NCBI GenBank assembly: GCA_028702365.1
Contig: JAQVOZ010000023.1
Location: 1,286 to 11,888 of the forward strand
Reading direction: 5' to 3'
Source of the DNA: Candidatus Omnitrophota bacterium
Lineage (GTDB): Bacteria; Omnitrophota; Gorgyraeia; Duberdicusellales; 4484-171
Length of the DNA: 10,603 nt
The position numbers were made by a program, and so were the translations under genes. Of this stretch, positions 1 through 5,254 are shown one piece after another. The notes below the pieces were generated by a model. It was not told where the DNA came from and ran no database searches. It worked only from the letters and a program-made list of their open reading frames with translations. The first letter of the stretch is position 1. Each line of letters begins with the position of its first letter.

Positions 1-127
1 TAAACGGAGACGGCGCTATAAACGGTGGAGATTTAGGCCAGGATGCAGCAGGTAATCCCCGAAACGGCACTCTTACTGTTGCTAACGCCCTTGGCATAGG
101 CACAACCAATCCTCAAGGAGAACTTCA
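1..127 (+). repeat. Exact 127-bp direct repeat, copy 1 (inside the first fibre gene)
   Basis: Bases 1-127 are identical, base for base, to 1438-1564; the first mismatch is at 128 against 1565. The repeat probably runs further left, beyond the window. Similarity then declines through position 398 (matching 1823), with a 12-bp length difference. Identity at silent codon positions in the first 127 bp, against many silent and replacement changes just downstream, indicates recent duplication or gene conversion of this segment. Confidence 0.95.
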
Positions 128-890
128 CGTACGCTCAACAGACAATGCAAATGGCCATGCAAACTTGATTCTTGAAGGGGAAAACCCGGCAACAGGAGCT
201 ACTGCGGGCAGTTGGGATATTACAGCTTTAGGTTCAACCGGCTCAAACGGAGCAGGAGCCAATGCCGGCGCATTGCAATTTAACTCAACCAATACCGCAG
301 GAAATACAACAACGCCCGTAACAGTAAGTTCGGGGGCGCCTAATAACTCTATCTTTATTGCTCCTAACGGAAACGTAGGTATAGGTACAGATAATCCGCG
401 AGGAAGGCTTGATGTAACCGCAAGGGATGGCAATGGTAACTTAGGAGGTTTTTATCCGCCCAGCATGACAACTGCGGATAGAAACAGTATGCCAGCAGCA
501 ATGCTTCGCGAAGGCATGATGATTTATAATACCAACACACATCAACTAGAAATGTATAGGCCAGGTATTGGGTGGATTACTGTTGGGGGTAGTGCGGAAG
601 TTATAATAGTATCTCCTGATGACAGAAGCCAATGGTCTTCCGGTTTAGCTTGTCAGCCGAATAGTGACTCAGGGGGGCGTAAATATTATGCATCCGCTCG
701 TTGTCCGGATGGTTATAAGGTAATTGGCGGAGGGCATCGTTACATAACAGATTCTGATGCCAGATGCGGATGCGAGGACGAACAGTGGCGGTTTGTTGTA
801 GAGAGTTTTCCTTCGGCAGATAGAAGCGGGTGGCAGTTGAATACAGCTTGTTTTATCGGCAAGCCATATGCAGTGTGTCAAAAAGAATGA
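3..890 (+). CDS. Secreted fibre-like surface protein with cysteine-rich C-terminal tip (5' partial)
   Basis: The reading frame is open from the left edge; 295 residues are visible and the true start lies outside. An internal TTG at 165 is not the start, because homology to the protein at 1167-2369 continues upstream of it. Visible parts in order: the end of a dockerin-like calcium loop (NGDGAINGGD), a GIGTTNP motif (residues 31-37), a Gly/Thr/Asn-rich stretch, a second GIGTDNP motif (126-132), and a module beginning GGFYPPSMTTADRNSMP and ending REGMMIYNTNTHQLEMY. That module resembles C-terminal stalk pieces of phage tail fibres and exported Bacteroidetes proteins. The last ~95 residues form a tip with six cysteines (217, 234, 255, 257, 283, 292) and a CPDGYKVIGGG motif like that of several secreted 'CP.G...GGG' domains, so disulfides and export are likely. 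It is probably an adhesin or surface appendage. The ligand is unknown and no catalytic motif is seen. Confidence 0.8.
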   Translation, partial: NGDGAINGGDLGQDAAGNPRNGTLTVANALGIGTTNPQGELHVRSTDNANGHANLILEGENPATGATAGSWDITALGSTGSNGAGANAGALQFNSTNTAGNTTTPVTVSSGAPNNSIFIAPNGNVGIGTDNPRGRLDVTARDGNGNLGGFYPPSMTTADRNSMPAAMLREGMMIYNTNTHQLEMYRPGIGWITVGGSAEVIIVSPDDRSQWSSGLACQPNSDSGGRKYYASARCPDGYKVIGGGHRYITDSDARCGCEDEQWRFVVESFPSADRSGWQLNTACFIGKPYAVCQKE

Positions 891-1089
891 TGTTTGTTTG
901 ATTGCGTGCGAAGAATAATGGTCATAAGGCTGCAACGCTTTTCCTGATCGTTGGAGTTAGAAATATTTAAGTGTTACTTTTAAAGCGAAAAAATACAAAT
1001 ATTAAAATTTACAGCTAATTTTTCTGTAAGAATTTATAATCATACATTTGGCCATCAAATATTTTTCTTAATCTCAGGCATCCAATTGA

Positions 1090-1117
1090 TTGATTTTGCA
1101 TTTTTTTATTATATAAT
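1090..1117 (+). promoter_or_regulatory. Putative sigma70-type promoter for the second fibre gene
   Basis: TTGATT at 1090-1095 (4 of 6 matches to the -35 consensus) and a perfect TATAAT at 1112-1117 are separated by 16 bp in a strongly AT-rich stretch. The predicted mRNA start lies near 1124, giving a leader of about 43 nt that includes the ribosome binding site. The rest of the 276-bp gap (891-1166) is AT-rich, and I see no RNA gene or convincing terminator in it. Confidence 0.45.
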
Positions 1118-1166
1118 AATTAAATATATAAACATTTTTTACTAATAACAAATCAGGAGGTGGATA

Positions 1167-2369
1167 ATGAATAAGTATTTTAGCCTATTCCTGGCAATAG
1201 TTTTTTTTAGTATCCCTTCCGTCTTTTCCCAGGAAACAGTCACGATTACAACCTACTATCCCTCTCCAGCCGGCGTCTATAACGAGCTTTTAGTCAGTAA
1301 CCGTATGGCTGTAGGTGATACCAACGGTGATGGCGTAATAAATAACTTAGACTTGCCTACGGATGCAGCAGGTAACCCTCTGCCTAATGGTTTTCAAACA
1401 GTAAACTCTCTGACCAATAGACAGGCAGTAGGGGATGTAAACGGAGACGGCGCTATAAACGGTGGAGATTTAGGCCAGGATGCAGCAGGTAATCCCCGAA
1501 ACGGCACTCTTACTGTTGCTAACGCCCTTGGCATAGGCACAACCAATCCTCAAGGAGAACTTCATGTGCACTCAACAGACAATGCAAACGGAAATGCCAA
1601 TATAATTCTTGAAGGAGAAAACCCGAACACAGGCGCTTCAACCGGAACATGGGATATCTCTGCGCTAGGTTCAACAGCAGGCACTGCTGCAGGAAACCTG
1701 CAGTTTAACACAACTACACCCGCAGGGGCTACAACAACACCTGTAACGGTAAGCTCGGGTGCTCCTAACAACTCTATCTTTGTTGCTTCTAACGGCAATG
1801 TCGGTATAGGAACAGATAATCCACAAACAGCCTTAGATATTGATTCTCAAAATGGTAATAATGGATTTTTGTTGCCCAGAGTGACAAGTGCGGAAATGAA
1901 TGCTATGCCGCACGTGGAAGGTTTGTTGGTTTACAATACTGATACCCACAGCCTTCAGGTATGGAATGGAAACGGGTGGACTCCTGTAGGAGCACAGACA
2001 ACATGGGTTCCTTGTTGGTTCGATTTAGGCGAAGTGTCTTATACTCAAAACGTTGTTGTGCCCTATAATGTTCCTGCCGCAATTCCTGCAGGCGCATCTG
2101 AAATATTGGTTTATATGCAATATCATCACGGCGATAGCGGCAATGCTCAAACTCTTGGCGATTATCAGGTTTATACCAGAGACGGCGGAACTTTATATAG
2201 TTTTTACATGCATGTAGACGCCGGCCACAGCCAGTCTGGTTTTTGGACTTCAAGCTCTGAACTTGAGTGGCTCCCCTTAACTGCCGAAAGAAAAGTCTAT
2301 GCAAAGCAAACTTTTCTGACAATAACCGGCAATAAATGGGGCCGTGTATATATTGTAGGTTATAGATAA
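1167..2369 (+). CDS. Secreted modular fibre/adhesin-like protein with tandem dockerin-like calcium loops
   Basis: This complete 400-residue protein starts at an ATG preceded by a strong AGGAGG (1155-1160). Residues 1-21 form a type I signal peptide with no lipobox. The mature end carries TTYYPSPAGVYNE (28-40), which I recall as typical of exported Omnitrophota proteins. Two repeats follow (about 48-86 and 87-120), each with a DxNxDGxxxxxxD loop: D51, N53, D55, D62 and D90, N92, D94, D101, as in type I dockerins. GIGTTNP (122-128) and GIGTDNP (213-219) flank a Thr/Asn/Gly-rich segment. Residues 231-275 form a GFLLPR...EGLLVYNTDTHSLQVWNGNGW module like those at the ends of tail-fibre and Bacteroidetes secreted proteins. 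The C-terminal ~125 residues are aromatic-rich and look like a beta-sandwich; I do not recognise the family. It is likely extracellular, perhaps oligomeric and adhesive. The shaft matches the upstream gene but the tip does not. Confidence 0.85.
   Translation: MNKYFSLFLAIVFFSIPSVFSQETVTITTYYPSPAGVYNELLVSNRMAVGDTNGDGVINNLDLPTDAAGNPLPNGFQTVNSLTNRQAVGDVNGDGAINGGDLGQDAAGNPRNGTLTVANALGIGTTNPQGELHVHSTDNANGNANIILEGENPNTGASTGTWDISALGSTAGTAAGNLQFNTTTPAGATTTPVTVSSGAPNNSIFVASNGNVGIGTDNPQTALDIDSQNGNNGFLLPRVTSAEMNAMPHVEGLLVYNTDTHSLQVWNGNGWTPVGAQTTWVPCWFDLGEVSYTQNVVVPYNVPAAIPAGASEILVYMQYHHGDSGNAQTLGDYQVYTRDGGTLYSFYMHVDAGHSQSGFWTSSSELEWLPLTAERKVYAKQTFLTITGNKWGRVYIVGYR
1308..1526 (+). repeat. Two in-frame dockerin-like repeat units
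   Basis: Unit 1 (1308-1424) and unit 2 (1425-1526) encode AVGDTNGDGVINNLDL...DAAGNP and AVGDVNGDGAINGGDL...DAAGNP. The DNA for the DAAGNP part is nearly identical in both (GGATGCAGCAGGTAA). This is an internal duplication of about 35-39 residues around a dockerin-type calcium loop. Confidence 0.85.
1438..1564 (+). repeat. Exact 127-bp direct repeat, copy 2 (inside the second fibre gene)
   Basis: Identical to bases 1-127. It covers the second dockerin-like loop and the first GIGTTNP motif, up to ELH. It shows that the two neighbouring fibre genes share a recently homogenised shaft segment. Confidence 0.95.
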
Positions 2370-2376
2370 TTTTATT

Positions 2377-2402
2377 AAAAAATAATCGCCACATTATTTT
2401 TT
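2377..2402 (+). terminator. AT-stem hairpin terminator after the second fibre gene
   Basis: A perfect 10-bp inverted repeat (AAAAAATAAT / ATTATTTTTT) around the 6-nt loop CGCCAC lies 7 bases after the TAA stop. The right arm ends in six T residues and the left arm begins with six A residues, so it could also act in the other direction. The stem has no G-C pairs, which makes it thermally weak. Confidence 0.5.
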
Positions 2403-2475
2403 GCGCATTTTAAGCGATAAATCGGCCTAAAGCGCAAGTCTGCCGGAAATAAACCGCGGATTATCCCACGCGTGT

Positions 2476-2505
2476 TTGTTTTTAGAATAATCTCCATAAT
2501 ATAAT
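2476..2505 (+). promoter_or_regulatory. Possible upstream promoter for proC
   Basis: TTGTTT at 2476-2481 and a perfect TATAAT at 2500-2505 have an 18-bp spacer. It would give proC a leader of about 68 nt, still without a ribosome binding site. It is weaker at -35 than the promoter at 2541. Confidence 0.3.
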
Positions 2506-2540
2506 CATATTTCCTGCCGCTGGTCTTTTTTTGAAACCCG

Positions 2541-2569
2541 TTGACACCCTCATTTTTTTATGATAACTT
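2541..2569 (+). promoter_or_regulatory. Putative promoter giving a near-leaderless proC mRNA
   Basis: A perfect TTGACA at 2541-2546 is followed, after exactly 17 bp, by TAACTT (2564-2569), which keeps the most important -10 bases (T1, A2, T6). The predicted start of transcription is about 2575-2577, only about 4-6 nt before the proC ATG at 2581. An overlapping TATGAT at 2559-2564 looks better as a -10 but is only 12 bp from this -35. Confidence 0.5.
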
Positions 2570-2580
2570 AAGTCATTTTT

Positions 2581-3411
2581 ATGGAAAAGAACAAAAAAAC
2601 AATTGGCATTATCGGGTATGGAAATATGGGTAAGGCTATCGCCGATAAAATTAAAACTGTCTTTGATGTGATGGTCTTCGATAAAGATAAGGCTAAAATC
2701 GATAATATTTCCGGGGTCAAAACAGTAAAGGCAATAGATTCAATGCAGGAAATTGATGCGCTTATTCTTGCGGTAAAACCTCAGGATTTTGAAGGTGTTT
2801 TAGGGGATGTTAAAGCTATTGCAGGTACGAAATTAATCATTTCGATTGCTGCCGGCATCTCTACTGAATATATAGAAAAAATTCTTGGCAAGGCTAGAGT
2901 AATAAGAGTTATGCCTAACCTGCTTGTTAAAATCGGGAAAGGAATAACTGCTTTATGCAAAGGCAAATTCGCAACGGATAAAGATTTAGATTTTGCACAA
3001 AAAATTTTCGATAAAACCGGAAAAACTCTGGTCTTGGAAGAAAAAATGATGGATGCGGATACGGCATTTTTAGGAAGCGGCCCGGGGTTTCATTTCGAGC
3101 TATTAAGCCATATAGATAAAGAAAAATGGCAAGAGTTCACGGAAAATGAATTTATTCCGCAATGTGCTCTTTCCGGAGAAAAAGTCGGCTTCCCTAAAGA
3201 GCAAGCAGAATTACTGGCTAAATTAATGGCCGAAGGAGATCTTTTGTTGCTTGAGGAGTCGAAGGAGTCACCTCAAGCCCTGTGCATACTGGTTACATCA
3301 AGAGGTGGAACTACAGAGGCGGGACTAAAAGAATTGAAAAGTGCTGTTAACCGTTTACCGGATGCAGTAGAAGCTGCACGGAAAAGAGCTAAAGAATTAT
3401 CAAGGAGATAA
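2581..3411 (+). CDS. proC: Pyrroline-5-carboxylate reductase
   Basis: This 276-residue protein catalyses the last step of proline synthesis, NAD(P)H-dependent reduction of pyrroline-5-carboxylate, in the cytoplasm. The N-terminal Rossmann fold shows IGIIGYGNMGKAI (8-20), AVKPQDF (64-70) and ISIAAGIS (87-94). RVMPN (109-113) with a GKGITAL stretch follows, then GSGPGFHF (165-172). The C-terminal P5CR signature covers about 196-249 and ends in TSRGGTTEAGL. The length is normal for the family. Departures from the usual pattern are RVMPNLL for RVMPNTP, SRGGTT for SPGGTT, and about a dozen extra residues near 178-196. The ATG is fixed because an in-frame TAA lies 12 bases upstream. No Shine-Dalgarno sequence precedes it. 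The TAA stop is one base before mtnP, so the two genes are surely co-transcribed. Confidence 0.93.
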   Translation: MEKNKKTIGIIGYGNMGKAIADKIKTVFDVMVFDKDKAKIDNISGVKTVKAIDSMQEIDALILAVKPQDFEGVLGDVKAIAGTKLIISIAAGISTEYIEKILGKARVIRVMPNLLVKIGKGITALCKGKFATDKDLDFAQKIFDKTGKTLVLEEKMMDADTAFLGSGPGFHFELLSHIDKEKWQEFTENEFIPQCALSGEKVGFPKEQAELLAKLMAEGDLLLLEESKESPQALCILVTSRGGTTEAGLKELKSAVNRLPDAVEAARKRAKELSRR

Positions 3412-3412
3412 A

Positions 3413-4273
3413 ATGGAAAAAATAGGCATAATCGGCGGAAGCGGGCTCTATAAACTTGATGGCATCAATATAAAGAAAGAAATTGCACTCGCTACGCCTT
3501 TTGGCAAGCCTTCCGATAAATTTATTATTGCTGAATTCGAAGGCAGGGAAGTTGTATTTTTACCGCGTCATGATAAACGCCATTCTATAAATCCTACAGA
3601 AATAAATTATAGGGCAAATATTTATGGTATGAAGAAGCTTGGCGTTGGAAGAGTTATTTCGGTTACAGCCTGCGGTTCGCTTAAAGAAGAATACAAGCCG
3701 CTGGATTTTGTTATACCAACGCAATTCGTAGACAGGACCAATCAGGCAAGAAAGCAAACCTTTTTTGATAAAGGAGTTGTGGCACATATAAGTTTTGCTC
3801 ACCCTGTTTGTGAGGATTTAGCTAAAATAGTATATGCTTGCGCCAAAAGAAAAGGCGTGGCTGCGCATTACGGAGCTACTTATGTTAACATGGAAGGCCC
3901 GCAGTTTTCTACTTTTGCTGAATCAAATCTTTATCGAAGCCTGGGGTTAGGAATCATAGGGATGACCAATATGACTGAAGCGCGATTAGCCCGCGAAGCA
4001 GAAATTTGTTATTCGACTTTGGCGGCAGTAACCGATTATGATTGCTGGCATGAGACCCATGAGGCAGTAACGGTTGATATGATTATCGCTAATCTGCAGA
4101 AAAATGTAGAAAATTCCAAAAAAATAATAAAAGAAATTATAAAGCAAATACCAAGCCAACGCACTTGTGGTTGCAAGGACGCCTTAAAATATGCTATAGT
4201 CACGAATAGCAAATTTATTCCTAAAGAAATAAAAACTAAACTTAAAGTAATTGCCGGGAAATATATAAATTAG
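3413..4273 (+). CDS. mtnP: S-methyl-5'-thioadenosine phosphorylase
   Basis: This 286-residue enzyme cleaves 5'-methylthioadenosine with phosphate to adenine and methylthioribose-1-phosphate, in the purine and methionine salvage route. It has the family motifs: IGIIGGSGLY at the N-terminus (phosphate-binding GGSG, 8-11), LPRH (50-53), TEINYRANIY (62-71), TACGSL (85-90), NMEGPQFST (159-167), GMTNMTEA (183-190) and TDYDCWHE (207-214). The aspartates of TDYDCW mark preference for 6-aminopurines, as in methylthioadenosine phosphorylases, rather than for guanosine or inosine. A CxC pair (C252, C254) occurs in the C-terminal arm; this pair is known from archaeal enzymes such as the Sulfolobus MTAP II. 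AGGAG (3403-3407) lies 5 nt before the ATG, within the end of proC. Its nearest downstream neighbour is a PfkB kinase. Confidence 0.93.
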   Translation: MEKIGIIGGSGLYKLDGINIKKEIALATPFGKPSDKFIIAEFEGREVVFLPRHDKRHSINPTEINYRANIYGMKKLGVGRVISVTACGSLKEEYKPLDFVIPTQFVDRTNQARKQTFFDKGVVAHISFAHPVCEDLAKIVYACAKRKGVAAHYGATYVNMEGPQFSTFAESNLYRSLGLGIIGMTNMTEARLAREAEICYSTLAAVTDYDCWHETHEAVTVDMIIANLQKNVENSKKIIKEIIKQIPSQRTCGCKDALKYAIVTNSKFIPKEIKTKLKVIAGKYIN

Positions 4274-4274
4274 T

Positions 4275-4323
4275 CAGATAGCGTACTTTTTGTCTGCTAT
4301 CTGTCATTTGCAATCTGCCATCT
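4275..4323. repeat. Heptameric intergenic repeat array A with inverted leader arm
   Basis: Four consecutive 7-bp units run from 4296 to 4323: GCTATCT, GTCATTT, GCAATCT, GCCATCT. The first unit plus one base (4296-4303) is perfectly inverted at 4275-4282 (CAGATAGC / GCTATCTG, 8-bp stem, 13-nt loop). The array fills the 56-bp gap between mtnP and the kinase and ends 6 nt before the kinase ATG. There is no T-run after the stem, so it is not an intrinsic terminator. Read on the other strand, the left arm is TACGCTATCTG, matching units of array B (9871-9934). Confidence 0.65.
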
Positions 4324-4329
4324 AAAAGT

Positions 4330-5229
4330 ATGAGCATATTAGTTGTTGGTTCAGTTGCTTTGGATACAATCAAAACTCCGCATTCAAGATGCGAGGAGGT
4401 TTTAGGCGGTTCCGCTACATTTTTTTCATTAAGCGCCAGGCTTTTTAGCCAGGTTAATCTCGTTGCTGTAGTGGGCCGCGATTTTCCTGTGAAGTATCTT
4501 AAATTATTCAGAGAAAAAGGTATTGATATAAAAGGGTTAGAAATAGCCGACGGCGAAACATTTCGCTGGGAAGGCGAATATGAATGGGATTTTAACAGCG
4601 CGAAAACCATAGCCACACACCTTAATGTTTTTTCTGATTTTAATCCAAAGATACCCGAGCAGTATAAGTATAGTAAATATGTTTTTTTGGCTAATATTGA
4701 CCCGGAAATCCAGGAGCGGGTATTAAAACAGGTAGTACGGCCGAAACTGGTTGCCTGCGATACAATGAATCATTGGATTGACAGTAAAAAGAAACAGTTG
4801 ACCAGATTTTTGAAAAAAGTAGATATTTTATTTTTAAATGATGGCGAGGCTCGCCAGCTTTCTGGGGAAAATAATTTGCTTAAAGCGGCAAAAGCAATAT
4901 TTAAGTTCGGACCCAAGCGCATAATTATAAAAAAAGGAGAGCACGGTGCAATGCTCTTTTCGAAAAATTCTGTTTTTTGCGTCCCGGCATTCTTAATGGA
5001 AGAAGTTTATGATCCAACTGGGGCAGGTGACACTTTTGCCGGAGGGGTTATGGGATATCTGGCCAGTCACAAAAATTTAAGTGATGATAGCCTTCGCCGC
5101 GCACTTGTTCACGGAAATATAATGGCTACTTTTGCTGTAGAAGATTTTGGCCCTTGGCGTTTGGTTAGCTTGACCAAGCCGGAAATAGAAAAACGTTTAA
5201 AGGAATTCAAGCGCCTGACATTTTTTTAA
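4330..5229 (+). CDS. PfkB/ribokinase-family carbohydrate or nucleoside kinase
   Basis: This 299-residue protein, a normal family length, uses ATP to phosphorylate a hydroxymethyl group on a sugar or nucleoside. The N-terminal substrate part shows VGSVALDT (6-13) and LGGSATFFSLSARL (25-38). The C-terminal signature is DPTGAGDTFAGG (228-239), with GAGD as anion hole and D234 as expected catalytic base; KKGEHGAML (201-209) lies in the ATP-site region. The substrate cannot be read from sequence. Its place next to mtnP suggests a role near methylthioadenosine, adenosine or pentose salvage, but this is inference; 5-methylthioribose kinase itself (MtnK) has another fold. The ATG directly follows the heptameric repeat array and has no ribosome binding site. 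25 bp separate its stop from ileS. Confidence 0.88.
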   Translation: MSILVVGSVALDTIKTPHSRCEEVLGGSATFFSLSARLFSQVNLVAVVGRDFPVKYLKLFREKGIDIKGLEIADGETFRWEGEYEWDFNSAKTIATHLNVFSDFNPKIPEQYKYSKYVFLANIDPEIQERVLKQVVRPKLVACDTMNHWIDSKKKQLTRFLKKVDILFLNDGEARQLSGENNLLKAAKAIFKFGPKRIIIKKGEHGAMLFSKNSVFCVPAFLMEEVYDPTGAGDTFAGGVMGYLASHKNLSDDSLRRALVHGNIMATFAVEDFGPWRLVSLTKPEIEKRLKEFKRLTFF

Positions 5230-5254
5230 AGCTACGTAAGTTAAATGTAAAGAT

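Noticed and set aside
125..433. Open frame on the minus strand opposite the first fibre gene, with a similar one at 1562-1798 opposite the second
   Set aside because: The two antisense frames resemble each other only because the sense genes are homologous and share codon choice. They have no ribosome binding site or domain signature.
933..953. CAACG/CGTTG inverted repeat after the first fibre gene, considered as a terminator or integron attC-like site
   Set aside because: The stem is only 5 bp, there is no T-run, and the conserved attC core pairs are not present.
1009..1029. Inverted repeat TTACAG/CTGTAA between the fibre genes, as a possible terminator
   Set aside because: The 6-bp stem with a 9-nt loop is AT-rich and is not followed by a T-run. 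It is expected by chance in this AT-rich DNA.
4275..4303. Hairpin after mtnP as an intrinsic terminator
   Set aside because: The stem is good (8 bp) but is followed by more repeat units and not by T residues. The next gene starts 27 bases later on the same strand.
5245..5250. ATGTAA start-stop pair just before the ileS start
   Set aside because: A minimal start-stop element is possible, but a six-base match in AT-rich DNA is expected by chance, and nothing else supports regulation.
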